The translations under genes were made by a program, and so were the position numbers. A DNA stretch of 64,000 nt from an uncultured Clostridia bacterium. GTDB taxonomy: Bacteria > Bacillota > Clostridia > Oscillospirales > Oscillospiraceae. This document shows positions 17,632 to 27,276 of this stretch, one piece after another (the stretch's first letter is position 1; every line of letters starts with the position of its first letter). The stretch lies in assembly GCA_945948535.1 (NCBI GenBank), contig CAMFBN010000001.1, positions 62,001 through 126,000 of the forward strand, in the 5' to 3' direction. The notes beneath the pieces are model-generated. The model searched no databases. It was not told where the DNA came from and saw only the letters and a list, made by a program, of their open reading frames with translations.

Positions 17632-18312
17632 ATTCTCGGGGAACAGCTTCTCAATGGCGGCACGGGCGGCGTCCTGCTCGGCCCGCTTCTTGCTGCTGCC
17701 GCTGCCAAAGCCCACCACGGTGCCGTTAAGAGACACCTCTACGTCGAATTTCTTGTCGTGGTCGGGGCCGGACTGGCCCACCAGCTCATAGGACAGAATC
17801 TGGTTTTTCTTCTGCTGCACCATCTCCTGAAGCTGGGTCTTGTAGTCCGCGTTGTGCAGCTTCGTCACCGGCACCTCCACGAAAATGAAGGTCCGCACAA
17901 TCTGCAGCGCCGCCTCCATGCCGCCGTCCAGAAAGGAGGCCGCAATAACGGATTCCATGGCGTCCGCCAGGATAGAATTGCGGGTTCTGCCGCCGCCCTG
18001 CTCCTCGCCGTGACCGAGCAGCAGGTGCTGGCCCAGACCAATCCGGTTGGCCGCGGCGGCCAGGGTCTGCTCGCAGACCATGTCCGCCCGCATCCGGGTC
18101 AGTTCGCCCTCGGGGCGGTTGGGGAAATTCCGGTACAGGTACTCCGCCACCAGCATTCCCAGCACGCTGTCCCCCAGAAATTCCAGCCGCTCGTTGCTGA
18201 GCAGGCTGTTGTGCCAGCGCTCGTTGGCGTAGGAGGAGTGGGTCAGGGCGTTTTGCAGCAGGGAAATGTTGTGAAACTTGTAGCCGATGACCGCTTCCAA
18301 ATCCTTAAGCAT
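17626..18312 (-). CDS. rnc: Ribonuclease III
   Basis: A 228-residue double-strand-specific endoribonuclease that processes rRNA precursors and structured RNAs. The catalytic domain carries the signature NERLEFLGD at residues 40-48. The second acidic cluster is LADAMESVIAASFLDGG. A C-terminal dsRNA-binding domain runs from about 155 to 225 (DYKTQLQEMVQ...GSGSSKKRAEQDAARAAIEKL). ATG 18312 has GAAGGG 11 nt upstream and overlaps plsX by 8 bp. The stop codon TGA belongs to the neighbouring heptad repeat, which also contributes the last Asn codon. Confidence 0.96.
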   Translation of the reverse strand: MLKDLEAVIGYKFHNISLLQNALTHSSYANERWHNSLLSNERLEFLGDSVLGMLVAEYLYRNFPNRPEGELTRMRADMVCEQTLAAAANRIGLGQHLLLGHGEEQGGGRTRNSILADAMESVIAASFLDGGMEAALQIVRTFIFVEVPVTKLHNADYKTQLQEMVQQKKNQILSYELVGQSGPDHDKKFDVEVSLNGTVVGFGSGSSKKRAEQDAARAAIEKLFPENN

Positions 18313-19336
18313 CGGCTTCACTTCCCTTCAGGGCCGCCAAAGTCTGTTCAAGCTGGGCTGTAAAGTTTCCTTCCGCCGCCCCCATGGCCTGCTTCACCGC
18401 GTTGCGGAAGGCCAGCGCGTCGGAGGAGCCGTGGGCCTTGATGACGGGCTTTTTGATGCCGAGGAACTGGGTGCCGCCGATTTCCCGGTAGTCAAGGAGT
18501 TTGGTGAGATCCTTCACGCCGGAGCGGCACAGAAGATACCCCAGCTTGGAGCCTAAATTTTTCTTGAACATCCGCTTGAGTTGACTTCCCATGAACATGG
18601 CGGTGCCCTCGATGGACTTGATGAGCACGTTGCCGCTAAAGCCGTCGCAGACCACCACGTCCACCGCGCCCAGGGGTACGTCACGGGCCTCCACATTGCC
18701 GGTGAAGTTAATTAGGCCCTTGTCCCCTGCGTCTTTCAGCAGGACGTAGGCGTCCTTTTGCAGCTGGGTGCCCTTGGAATCCTCGGTGCCGATGTTCAGA
18801 AGGCCCACCCGAGGGTTCTCCACGCCCAGCGTATACTTACTGTAAGCGGATGCCACCAGACCGAATTGCAGCAGAAATTCCGGGGTGCACTCGGCGTTGG
18901 CGCCGCAGTCGCAGACGATGACCTTTGTGCCCGCCTTGGTGGGCATGGCGGGGGCCATAGAGGCCCGGCGGATGCCCCGCACCCGCTTGACCAGCAGCGT
19001 CGCGCCGGTCAGCAACGCACCGGTGGAACCGGCGGACACAAAGGCGTCGCCCTTGCCGTCGGCAAGCATTTTCAGGCCCACCACCATGGAGGAATTCTTC
19101 CGCTTGTGAATCACTGTGCCGGGGTCGTCGTGCATATCCACCACATCGTCGGCGTGGGCAATCTCAATGCCCTCGGGCAGCGTTTCCAGACCGTTCTTTT
19201 TCAGAACCTCCAGAATTTCCTCCCCACGGCCCACCAGAATAATGTCCGCGCCGTAGGTCTTTACCGCGTCCAGCGCGCCCAGTACGGGGGCCTCCGGCGC
19301 GTTGTCTCCGCCCATGGCGTCCAGAATGATCTTCAT
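18305..19336 (-). CDS. plsX: Phosphate acyltransferase PlsX
   Basis: A 343-residue enzyme that converts acyl-ACP and phosphate to acyl-phosphate for phospholipid synthesis (with PlsY). The opening KIILDAMGGDNAPEAPVLGA is diagnostic, and GALLTGATLLVKRV, CDCGANAECTPEFL and VVCDGFSGNVLIKS follow in the family order. It lies between trmFO (16 bp gap) and rnc (8 bp overlap). plsX and rnc are often neighbours in Firmicutes; the acpP gene usually found between them is absent here. Confidence 0.96.
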   Translation of the reverse strand: MKIILDAMGGDNAPEAPVLGALDAVKTYGADIILVGRGEEILEVLKKNGLETLPEGIEIAHADDVVDMHDDPGTVIHKRKNSSMVVGLKMLADGKGDAFVSAGSTGALLTGATLLVKRVRGIRRASMAPAMPTKAGTKVIVCDCGANAECTPEFLLQFGLVASAYSKYTLGVENPRVGLLNIGTEDSKGTQLQKDAYVLLKDAGDKGLINFTGNVEARDVPLGAVDVVVCDGFSGNVLIKSIEGTAMFMGSQLKRMFKKNLGSKLGYLLCRSGVKDLTKLLDYREIGGTQFLGIKKPVIKAHGSSDALAFRNAVKQAMGAAEGNFTAQLEQTLAALKGSEADA

Positions 19337-19352
19337 ACGTACACCTCTTTCT

Positions 19353-20657
19353 TTAGATGCCGGTTTCCTTCAGGCCGTCGATGACCGCCAGCGCCCGCTG
19401 GGAAATGGCAAGGTTCTTTTCCGCTTTCTTGCGAATCCGCTGCTCCAGAGGAGCGATAATGCTGAAATTGACATTCATGGGCTGGAAATTCTCCACGCTC
19501 TCATCACTGATGTACAGCCCCAGCGCGCCGATGGCGGTGGTCTTGGGGAACTCCGGCAGGGGCCTTCCCAGTACCTTCGCCGCCATGGCAACCGCCGCCA
19601 GATACCCGGAGGCGGTGGATTCCACATAGCCTTCCACGCCGGTCATCTGCCCGGCAAAGGCAACCAGAGGGTTCCGGCGATCAGCGTAGTATCTGTCCAG
19701 CAATTTGGGGCTTTGCAGAAAGGTGTTTTGGTGCATGACCCCGTAACGGACAAATTCCGCGTTTTTCAGGGCGGGAATCATGGAAAACACCCGCTTCTGC
19801 TCCCCGAATTTCAGATGGGTCTGGAAACCCACCAGATTGAAGACGCTGCCCGCCGCGTTGTCCTGCCGCAGCTGTACCACGGCGTAGGGCTCCTTCCCTG
19901 TTCTGGGATCGGTCAGGCCCACGGGCTTCAGGGGGCCGTAACGCAGGGTGTCGAAGCCCCGGCGGGCCATGACCTCCACGGGCATACAGCCTTCAAAGAC
20001 GTTTTTATCCTCAAAGCCGTGCACCTCCGCCTCCTCAGCGGTGGCCAGGGCGTTCCAGAAGGCTTCATACTCCTCCCGGTTCATGGCGCAGTTTACATAA
20101 TCCGGCGTACCCCGGTCATACCGGGACTGCCACCAGGCAAGGTTCATATCAATGGACTCCGCCGTTACCAAGGGCGCCGCGGCGTCGAAGAAGTGGAGAT
20201 ACCCGGTTTCGCCAAAGTAGTCCCCGATGGCCTTGCTCAGCGCGCCGGAGGTCAGCGGGCCGGTGGCAATAATGACAGGTCCCTCGGGAATCTCGGTCAC
20301 TTCTTCCTCAATCACCGTGATTCTGGGGTGAGAGCGTATCTTTTCCGTAACCATTTTGGCAAAACCGCCCCGGTCAACCGCCAGACAGCCGCCTGCTTCC
20401 ACACGGGTGGCCTCGGCGCAGGTGAGGATCAGGCTGTCCAGACGGCGCAGTTCTTCCTTGAGTAAGCCCACCGCGTTTTCCAGACGGTCGCCCCGGAGGG
20501 AATTGGAGCACACCAATTCGGCAAAATCCGGGCTGTGGTGGGCGGGGGTCATTTTCTTTGGCTTCATTTCGTACAGAAGCACGTCGATGTCCCGGTTTGC
20601 CAGCTGCCACGCAGCCTCGCACCCGGCAAGGCCCGCGCCGATGACTTTCACCTGCAT
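19353..20657 (-). CDS. trmFO: FADH2/folate-dependent tRNA (uracil-54-C5)-methyltransferase
   Basis: A 434-residue flavoprotein that makes ribothymidine at tRNA position 54 using methylenetetrahydrofolate. The FAD-binding GAGLAGCEAAW is near the N-terminus. LYEMKPKKMTPAHHSPDFAELVCSNSLR is the family signature, and the C-terminal TGVEGYVESTASGYLAA matches as well. It starts 3 bp after topA ends, the usual topA-trmFO order in Firmicutes. Confidence 0.97.
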   Translation of the reverse strand: MQVKVIGAGLAGCEAAWQLANRDIDVLLYEMKPKKMTPAHHSPDFAELVCSNSLRGDRLENAVGLLKEELRRLDSLILTCAEATRVEAGGCLAVDRGGFAKMVTEKIRSHPRITVIEEEVTEIPEGPVIIATGPLTSGALSKAIGDYFGETGYLHFFDAAAPLVTAESIDMNLAWWQSRYDRGTPDYVNCAMNREEYEAFWNALATAEEAEVHGFEDKNVFEGCMPVEVMARRGFDTLRYGPLKPVGLTDPRTGKEPYAVVQLRQDNAAGSVFNLVGFQTHLKFGEQKRVFSMIPALKNAEFVRYGVMHQNTFLQSPKLLDRYYADRRNPLVAFAGQMTGVEGYVESTASGYLAAVAMAAKVLGRPLPEFPKTTAIGALGLYISDESVENFQPMNVNFSIIAPLEQRIRKKAEKNLAISQRALAVIDGLKETGI

Positions 20658-20660
20658 TCC

Positions 20661-22913
20661 TCAGGCCTCCTTCTTCGTGGTCTTTTTCGTGGTAGTCTTT
20701 TTCGTGGTGGTCTTCTTGGCGGTGGTTTTCTTTGCAGCGGTCTTCTTCGGCTTCTTCTCCGCTTCTTCCCCGGACTCCGCCGTTTCCGCAGATTCCGCCG
20801 TCTTCTTTTTATAGTAGCCCCGCTGGTCTTCCGGCAGGAATTTGGAGCAGTTTTCGTTGATACAGAAGGGCTTATTGCGGCCCTTGCCCGCCTTCTTGAA
20901 CAGGGTCTGTCCGCACTCGGGGCAGTCCTCTGCCGTGGGCACATCCCAGGTCATGAAGCCGCACTCCGCGCCCTTTTCGCAGGCGTAGTAGGCATAGCCC
21001 TTCTTGGACTTGCGCTTGAGCATCCCGCTGCCGCACTTGGGGCACCGTCCGGGCATATGCTCCACCAGCGGCTTGGTGTTCCGGCACTCCGGGAAACCCG
21101 GGCAGGCCAAAAACCGGCCAAACCGGCCCGTTTTGATAACCATTTTCCGTCCGCACAGCTCGCAGACTTCGTCGGTTTCCTCCTCCGGCACCTTCAGCCG
21201 CACGCCCTCCAGCGCTTCCTCCGCGTCCTTCAGCTCCCTGCTGAAGCCCGCGTAAAAGTCCGCGAGCAATGCCTGCCACTGCTGCTTGCCCTCCTCCACG
21301 GCGTCCAGCCGGGACTCCATGTTGGCGGTGAACTCCACGTCAATGATGTCGTTGAACCGCTCCATCATCAGGCCCGTGACGATTTCCCCCAGCGGAGTGG
21401 GGGCAAGGCGCTTGTCCTGCTTGATAACGTACTCCCGATCCTGAATGGTGGACACGGTAGCGGCATAGGTGGAGGGACGGCCCACGCCCTTTTCCTCCAT
21501 GGCCTTGACCAGCGTTGCCTCGGTATACCGGGCGGGGGGCTGGGTGAAGTGCTGAGCCTTCTCATTTTTCGTGGAAACCGCCTTGTCTCCTGCCCCGAGA
21601 TCCGGCAGCGGAGAACCCACGGCCTCGCCGTCGTCATCCCGGCCTTCCTCATACACGGCGATGAAGCCGGGGAAACGCATGCTCTGATGGCTGGCCCGGA
21701 AGACGTGTCCGGCGCACTCACAGTCGATGGAAACCGTGTCAAACACGGCGTTTGCCATCTGAGTGGCAAGGAAGCGGCTCCAAATCAGCTTATACAGCTT
21801 ATACTGATCGGTGGTCAGGCTCCCCTTCACCCGTTCCGGCTCCAGCTCCACATGGGAGGGGCGGATGGCTTCGTGGGCATCCTGCGCCCCTGCCCTGGTC
21901 TTGAAGACGTGGTGACTGCCGTAATAATAGTTCTTCCCGTAGCGGCTGCAAATAAAGTCGGCGGCAACGTCCATGGCTTCGTCGGACAGTCGCAGAGAGT
22001 CGGTACGCATATAGGTGATGAGGCCCGTGGTGCCCTCGCCGGCGATTTCCACGCCTTCGTAGAGCTGCTGGGCCACCATCATGGTCTTCTTGGGGGTGAA
22101 GCCCAGCTTCCGGGAGGCCTCCTGCTGTAAGGTGGAGGTGGTGAAAGGAGGGGCAGAGGAGCGCTTCTTTTCCGCCTTTTTCACATCGGTAACCGTAAAT
22201 TCCTTCCCGGTGATGTCGGCAATGACGGCATTGGTCTGTTCCTCGTTTTCCAGCTCCCGCTTTTTGGGGCTGCCGTAATAATGGGCCACAAAGGAACCCG
22301 GTTTACCCACCCGATTGAGGGTCACGTCCAGCGACCAGTATTCCTTGGGCTGGAAGGCACGGATTTCATTCTCCCGGTCCACCACCAGCCGGGTGGCGAC
22401 AGACTGCACACGGCCTGCGGAAAGCCCCCGGCGGACCTTCTTCCACAGCAGGGGCGATAGTTCGTAGCCAACGATTCTGTCCAGAATCCGGCGGGCCTGC
22501 TGGGCATCCACCAGATTGTAGTCGATATCCCGGGGATGCTGGATAGAATCCTTCACTACCTTTTTCGTAATTTCATTGAAGGTCACCCGCTGGGCTTTTC
22601 CATCGGGCAGGCCCAGAAGCTCCTTCAGGTGCCAGGAAATGGCCTCGCCCTCCCGGTCCGGGTCGGTTGCGAGATAGACGGTGTCCGCCTTGGCGGCTTC
22701 CGTCTTCAGCTCCTTGATGAGAGCCTCCTTGCCCCGCACCGGAATATACTGGGGGGCAAAATTATGCTCGATATCCACGCCCATTTTGCTCTTGGGCAGG
22801 TCCCGCAGGTGGCCCATGCTGGCCTTGACGGTGTAGCCGGGGCCGAGGTACTGCCCGATGGTCTTTGCCTTGGAGGGGGACTCCACGATCACAAGATTGT
22901 TGGTCTTACCCAT
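20661..22913 (-). CDS. topA: DNA topoisomerase I
   Basis: A 750-residue type IA topoisomerase that relaxes negative supercoils. The Toprim domain opens with LVIVESPSKAKTIGQYLG and contains DPDREGE (84-90). The cleavage Tyr301 is in GLITYMRTDS. Three C-terminal zinc ribbons follow (CELCG...CPGFPEC, CPKCG...CEKGAEC, CPECG...CINENC). The last about 40 residues are a repetitive Lys/Thr tail (AAKKTTAKKTTTKK...), expected to bind DNA nonspecifically. The tail is longer than in the Bacillus enzyme. Confidence 0.97.
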   Translation of the reverse strand: MGKTNNLVIVESPSKAKTIGQYLGPGYTVKASMGHLRDLPKSKMGVDIEHNFAPQYIPVRGKEALIKELKTEAAKADTVYLATDPDREGEAISWHLKELLGLPDGKAQRVTFNEITKKVVKDSIQHPRDIDYNLVDAQQARRILDRIVGYELSPLLWKKVRRGLSAGRVQSVATRLVVDRENEIRAFQPKEYWSLDVTLNRVGKPGSFVAHYYGSPKKRELENEEQTNAVIADITGKEFTVTDVKKAEKKRSSAPPFTTSTLQQEASRKLGFTPKKTMMVAQQLYEGVEIAGEGTTGLITYMRTDSLRLSDEAMDVAADFICSRYGKNYYYGSHHVFKTRAGAQDAHEAIRPSHVELEPERVKGSLTTDQYKLYKLIWSRFLATQMANAVFDTVSIDCECAGHVFRASHQSMRFPGFIAVYEEGRDDDGEAVGSPLPDLGAGDKAVSTKNEKAQHFTQPPARYTEATLVKAMEEKGVGRPSTYAATVSTIQDREYVIKQDKRLAPTPLGEIVTGLMMERFNDIIDVEFTANMESRLDAVEEGKQQWQALLADFYAGFSRELKDAEEALEGVRLKVPEEETDEVCELCGRKMVIKTGRFGRFLACPGFPECRNTKPLVEHMPGRCPKCGSGMLKRKSKKGYAYYACEKGAECGFMTWDVPTAEDCPECGQTLFKKAGKGRNKPFCINENCSKFLPEDQRGYYKKKTAESAETAESGEEAEKKPKKTAAKKTTAKKTTTKKTTTKKTTKKEA

Positions 22914-22935
22914 ATTCTCAAAATTCTCCGTTTCG

Positions 22936-24195
22936 TTACTTTAAACATATTTGCTTTCCCGGCAGCCGGCGGATCACGCCCTTCAGCTCCAGCATGGTCA
23001 AAATGCCCAGAAGCTTTCCGGTGGTCATCCCGGTTTCGGCGATCACATCATCCACCAGCCGCTGACCGCCGCGAAGGGTCTGCACAACCTGACGCTCCTC
23101 CGAAGACAGTCTGGAAAGGGTAGCATTGACGTCACTATAAGCCTCCCACGGCTCCTTGTCAATGGATTTTTTCTCTAAGTTTTTCTTAAGATCCGACATT
23201 TCCTCCGGAATCCGGGGATTTTGGGCCACCTTGGGCGGGGCTTTTTCCGCTTCCAACCCGGCACTGCGCACCTCGTCCGGGTAGGCCCGCTGGTGGGATG
23301 CCCCGTCTTCCCGGTGAATTTTGTCCGGGAAAAGGGCCTGATATTCGCTGAGCACATCCCAGCCGGAGGAGACCATGATGGCCCCGTCCCGCAGAAGGGC
23401 GTTGCTGCCGGCGCAGGTGGGAATGTCGATATTTCCCGGCACCGCGAACACATCCCGGCCCTGCTCCAGCGCCAGCCGGGCGGTGATCAGCGCGCCGCTT
23501 CGTTCCGGGGCTTCCACCACCAGCACCCCACAGCTCAGGCCGCTGATGATCCGGTTCCGCTTGGGAAAGGTCCACTTTGCCGCCGGCTGGCCCGGGGCAA
23601 ATTCGCTGAGAATGCAGCCGTAGCTTTCCACGTCCCGGAACAGCGCCCGGTTGGACTGGGGATACACAATGTCCGCGCCGCAGCCCAGCACGCCGATGGT
23701 CATTGCCCCGGCGGTCAGCGCCCCGGACATAGCTAGCCCATCAATGCCGTAGGCCAGCCCGGACACCACCGCGCCGCCGCATTTTCCGATCTGGTAGCCC
23801 ATGCGCTTGGCAACCGTCAGGCCGTAGGCCGATGCCTTCCGGGTGCCCACCACGCCAATCACCGGCAGGGCGTCAAAATCCGGAAGCTGGCCCTTGTAGT
23901 AGAGAACCAACGGCGGGTCGGGGATGTTTTTCAGCCGAATGGGATACGCCGCGTCCTGAAGGGTCAGAACCCCCAGCCGCTTCCGGCGGCAATCCTCCAG
24001 AATTTCCTCAGAGGGCATCAGGTTCTTATCCATCAGCGCTTCCCGGGCCTCCGGCGTCAGGCCGGGAACCGGATTCAGAGCGGCTTCATCCGCGAAAAAT
24101 ACCGCCTCCGGGTCACGAAAATGCTCCAGCAGCGCCGCTTTCAGCCGATCGTTCACCGCCGGACGGTGGGCCAGCCATATCCAGTGTACCAGCAT
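22936..24195 (-). CDS. dprA: DNA-processing protein DprA
   Basis: A 419-residue protein that loads RecA on incoming single-stranded DNA during transformation. The Rossmann core holds VIGVVGTRKASAYG and VVSGLAYGIDGLAMSGAL, then GADIVYPQSNRALF, FPKRNRIISGLS and SGALITARLALEQGRDVFAVPG. A C-terminal winged helix (about 345-410) follows a charged linker. AAGGTGAACGAAA precedes the ATG. A dprA-topA-trmFO order is standard; no other competence gene is in view. Confidence 0.96.
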   Translation of the reverse strand: MLVHWIWLAHRPAVNDRLKAALLEHFRDPEAVFFADEAALNPVPGLTPEAREALMDKNLMPSEEILEDCRRKRLGVLTLQDAAYPIRLKNIPDPPLVLYYKGQLPDFDALPVIGVVGTRKASAYGLTVAKRMGYQIGKCGGAVVSGLAYGIDGLAMSGALTAGAMTIGVLGCGADIVYPQSNRALFRDVESYGCILSEFAPGQPAAKWTFPKRNRIISGLSCGVLVVEAPERSGALITARLALEQGRDVFAVPGNIDIPTCAGSNALLRDGAIMVSSGWDVLSEYQALFPDKIHREDGASHQRAYPDEVRSAGLEAEKAPPKVAQNPRIPEEMSDLKKNLEKKSIDKEPWEAYSDVNATLSRLSSEERQVVQTLRGGQRLVDDVIAETGMTTGKLLGILTMLELKGVIRRLPGKQICLK

Positions 24196-24219
24196 TTTCG
24201 TTCACCTTTTTTCTCTAAG

Positions 24220-24966
24220 TTACTGTTTCATCTGCCACAGGACGATGGTCGCCGCCACGGCGGCGTTCAGGGATTCGCAGTGGGGATTCATGGGGATAAT
24301 CAGCTCGGCATCCGCGCTGTCAAGGATTTCCTGCCGGACGCCCCGGCCCTCGCTGCCGATGACCACCGCCATGGTTCGCAACTCTGCCTGCCGCAGGTCT
24401 TTGGCACGTTCACTCAGCGCGGTGACGCCGATGGGAATGCCCGCCTGACGGCATTTCTGTTTGGCTTCTTCCCATGTGGTCAGCACCGGCTGGACGCGGA
24501 ACACCGCCCCCATACTGGCCCGAACCACCTTATGGCTGTAGGGGTCGGCGCAGCCCTCCAAAAGGGCCACGGGAATGTCCAGCGCGTCCGCCGTCCGCAG
24601 AATGGTGCCCAAATTTCCCGGGTCCTGAATGCCGTCCAGCAGCAGCATTCCGGGGGTCGGAGCGAACGTCTTTTTTTCCGGCAGGCGGCACAGAAACAGC
24701 GCCCCCTGGGGGGTCTCCATGGGCGAAACGGAGGCCATCACGTCCTCCGGCACCCGAATGAGACGCACATTTTCAGGCAGTTTCGCTTCCACACCCTCGG
24801 ACAGAATCACCGTGTCCAGTCCCGGGCAGTAGCGCACCGCTTCTCCGAGCAGCTTGATGCCGTCAGCCGCGTACAGCCCCGCTTCCTCCCGGGCCTTGCG
24901 GGAGGAAAGCAGCTTTCGCACCTGCTGTAGCAAGGGATTTTTCCGGGACGTAATCACCTGCTCCAT
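24220..24966 (-). CDS. TrmH-family (SpoU) RNA 2'-O-methyltransferase
   Basis: A 248-residue SPOUT methyltransferase. An N-terminal substrate-binding part (SRKNPLLQQVRKLLSSRKAR) precedes the three SPOUT motifs: DGIQDPGNLGTILRTADA, VVIGSEGRGVRQEIL and IPMNPHCESLNAAVAATIVLW. It probably modifies a ribose in 23S rRNA, like RlmB/TsnR relatives; the exact site is not deducible. The ATG at 24966 overlaps the TGA of ktrA by one base (TGATG). Confidence 0.93.
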   Translation of the reverse strand: MEQVITSRKNPLLQQVRKLLSSRKAREEAGLYAADGIKLLGEAVRYCPGLDTVILSEGVEAKLPENVRLIRVPEDVMASVSPMETPQGALFLCRLPEKKTFAPTPGMLLLDGIQDPGNLGTILRTADALDIPVALLEGCADPYSHKVVRASMGAVFRVQPVLTTWEEAKQKCRQAGIPIGVTALSERAKDLRQAELRTMAVVIGSEGRGVRQEILDSADAELIIPMNPHCESLNAAVAATIVLWQMKQ

Positions 24967-25613
24967 CACAGCTTCTGCACCGCCTCAAGGGCGTAATTGT
25001 CCCCCAGCACCACCATCACATCGCCTTCGGCGATACAGTAGTCCGCAGAGGGAGACACGTTGGTTTTCTTGTCGTTTTCCACCGCGATGATATTCACCCC
25101 CAGCTTGGCCCGGATGTTCAGCTCCTTCAAGGTCTTGCCGATCCAGCCTTTCGGGGCGGGGATTTCCAGAATGCCGTAGTCCTCGCTCAGCTCGATATAT
25201 TCCAGAACATTGTGGGAATTCAGGCTCCGGGCCAGCCGCTGGGCGTTCTCCTGCTCGGGGATGATGACCCGGTCGACCCCCAGCTTTTCCAGCACCTTCC
25301 GGTGGGTCTCGTCGTGGGCCTTGCAGATGACGTAGGGCACGCCCAGCTCCTTGAGATTCATAGCGGTGAGCACGGAAGCGGCAAGATTGCTGCCGATGGC
25401 AATGATGGCGCAGTCGAAATTCCGGGCGCCCAAAGCCCGCAGAACTTCCTTGTCCTGCCCGTCGCCCACCACCGCATGGGTCACGTCGTCCGCCACCTGC
25501 TGCACCAGATCGCCGCGCTTATCCAGCGCCAGCACCTCCGCGCCCAGCATGCACAGCTGCCGGGCAAGGGTCTGACCGAACCGGCCCAAACCAATGACAA
25601 TGTAAGATTTCAT
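24966..25613 (-). CDS. ktrA: Potassium uptake regulatory subunit (KtrA/TrkA family)
   Basis: A 215-residue cytosolic RCK protein that gates the membrane subunit encoded just upstream. The RCK_N Rossmann fold begins YIVIGLGRFGQTLARQL with the acidic ADP/ATP-binding residue in VLALDKR. An RCK_C domain fills the last 80 residues. The length is that of KtrA (about 220) rather than the double-length TrkA. ATG 25613 has AGGAG 7 nt upstream, better than the ATG at 25619. One-base overlap with the methyltransferase gene. Confidence 0.93.
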   Translation of the reverse strand: MKSYIVIGLGRFGQTLARQLCMLGAEVLALDKRGDLVQQVADDVTHAVVGDGQDKEVLRALGARNFDCAIIAIGSNLAASVLTAMNLKELGVPYVICKAHDETHRKVLEKLGVDRVIIPEQENAQRLARSLNSHNVLEYIELSEDYGILEIPAPKGWIGKTLKELNIRAKLGVNIIAVENDKKTNVSPSADYCIAEGDVMVVLGDNYALEAVQKL

Positions 25614-25623
25614 ACGCATTCTC

Positions 25624-27003
25624 CTATCCAATCAGCAGGTTTGTTTCCGCGTAGCGGAAGCGTTCCTCCGCTTTGTCGCCTTCCAGGAAGCCCATGCTGA
25701 TGGTCAGCACGCCCACCCGGCCGAAGTACATATAAATAATAATCAGAATCTGGGACGCGATGCTTAAGTGCCCCGTGGCTCCCGCCGTCAGGCCCACGGT
25801 GCCCAGGGCGGACACCGCCTCATACAGGGCGTCCGTAAAGGCCACGGGGGACGTGGCGCTGATAAAAACGCCGCCCAGCAGGGAAAGACTCACCATCATG
25901 AAGGCGATGGTCATGGCGTCCAGCACCTGCCCCTGGGGGATGGTGCGCTGGAACACGCACACCCGGCTTCTGCCCCGGGCCCGGGAGGCCAGGAACAGCA
26001 CCAGCACAATAAAGGTCACGGTTTTCAGGCCGCCTGCCGTGGAACCGGAGGAGCCGCCGATGAGCATATAGAACAGACACACCGCCTTGCCCGCGTCGGT
26101 CAAGGCCCCCTGATCGATGGAGGCAAAGCCCGCGGTGCGCAGGGTCACGGACTGGAACAGACCGTTGAGAATCTTGTCTCCAAAGGACATTCCCCCCAGC
26201 GTCGCCGGGTTGTTCCATTCCAGAACACAGGTGAGGATCCACGCGGACAGAATCAGCGCTAGGGTCGTCACCAGCACCAGCCGGGTGTAGACGCTGAAGC
26301 TCCGGAACCGCTTCTTTTCCAGAATTTCCTCCCACACAAGAAAGCCCAGTCCGCCCACGATAATCAGGGCCATGAGGGTCAGCAGCACCACCGGGTCAGA
26401 CTGGAGCCGCATCACGCTGGAGCCCGGCTCCAGCGCCCCGAAAATGTCGAAGCCCGCGTTGCAGAAGGCGGAAACGGAATGAAACACGCCCCATTTCAGC
26501 GCCTGAATCCACCCATATTCCGGCAAAAACCGTAAAAACAGAATGGCTGCGCCGATGCCCTCAATGAGGAAGCTGCCCTTGAGCACCATGCGCTGAAGCC
26601 GGACGATGCCGTTGATGTCGCCCACGCTCAGGGCCTGAGCCATCACCAGCCGCTGCTTTAAACCAATGCGCCGCCGCAGAATAAAAACGATCAGCGTTGC
26701 CGCCGACATGAAGCCCAGTCCGCCGATCTGAATCAGGCACAGCAGCACGATCTGACCGAAGCCGCTCCACTGGCTCCAGGTGTCAAACAAGGACAGTCCG
26801 GTGACGCAGGTAGCCGAGGTCGCCGTGAACAGCGCCGGAAGGAATCCCGCCGACACCCCGTTTCGGGAGGCCGCCGGCAGATTCAGCAGCAGCGCCCCCA
26901 GCAGGATAATCGCAGCGAACACCGCAGCAATGACCTTGGTGGCGCTGAGGCTTTTGGGCCGGTTCTTCATCCAGAATTGATAGAGTTTCGCTCGCAGAGA
27001 CAT
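25624..27003 (-). CDS. ktrB: TrkH-family potassium transporter (KtrB)
   Basis: A 459-residue membrane protein of the TrkH/KtrB superfamily, four repeated M1-P-M2 units with selectivity-filter glycines: TSATCVTGLSLFD, SAFCNAGFD, TLRTAGFASID and SALGTVGLTAG. It forms the potassium pore with KtrA 10 bp downstream, probably with Na+ coupling as in other KtrB proteins. First gene of the eight-gene minus-strand run. The start follows GTAGGAGAGGAATCAGCCC. Confidence 0.94.
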   Translation of the reverse strand: MSLRAKLYQFWMKNRPKSLSATKVIAAVFAAIILLGALLLNLPAASRNGVSAGFLPALFTATSATCVTGLSLFDTWSQWSGFGQIVLLCLIQIGGLGFMSAATLIVFILRRRIGLKQRLVMAQALSVGDINGIVRLQRMVLKGSFLIEGIGAAILFLRFLPEYGWIQALKWGVFHSVSAFCNAGFDIFGALEPGSSVMRLQSDPVVLLTLMALIIVGGLGFLVWEEILEKKRFRSFSVYTRLVLVTTLALILSAWILTCVLEWNNPATLGGMSFGDKILNGLFQSVTLRTAGFASIDQGALTDAGKAVCLFYMLIGGSSGSTAGGLKTVTFIVLVLFLASRARGRSRVCVFQRTIPQGQVLDAMTIAFMMVSLSLLGGVFISATSPVAFTDALYEAVSALGTVGLTAGATGHLSIASQILIIIYMYFGRVGVLTISMGFLEGDKAEERFRYAETNLLIG

Positions 27004-27092
27004 GGGCTGATTCCTCTCCTACAGGCACACTTCGCCATAATACTTTGTACCATTATAGCAACTTTTATGGTATTTGCAAGTGATTGTTTTTT

Positions 27093-27237
27093 AATTGACA
27101 ATTGTCAATTGACAGTTGACAATTATTGTGTCCCTGCGGGACGATTTCATATATTCCTATTGCGTTGATGCCCGTTTTTTTAATCCATCCCGAAGGGATA
27201 CCACAATTGTCAATTGTTCATTGTCAATTGTCAATTC
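27093..27237. repeat. Heptad-hairpin repeat, TTGACAA class, copy B
   Basis: Both arms are complete: heptads, left core TTGTGTCCC-TGC-GGGACGATT (27126-27146), spacer, right core ATCC-ATCCCGAAGGGAT-ACCACAATTG (27183-27209), inverted heptads. Nearly the same as copy C. It lies between the XRE gene end and the ktrB start. Confidence 0.85.
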
Positions 27238-27276
27238 AATTCTGCTTTTGCTGCCTTTGGGGTCTGTCAGGGCGTC

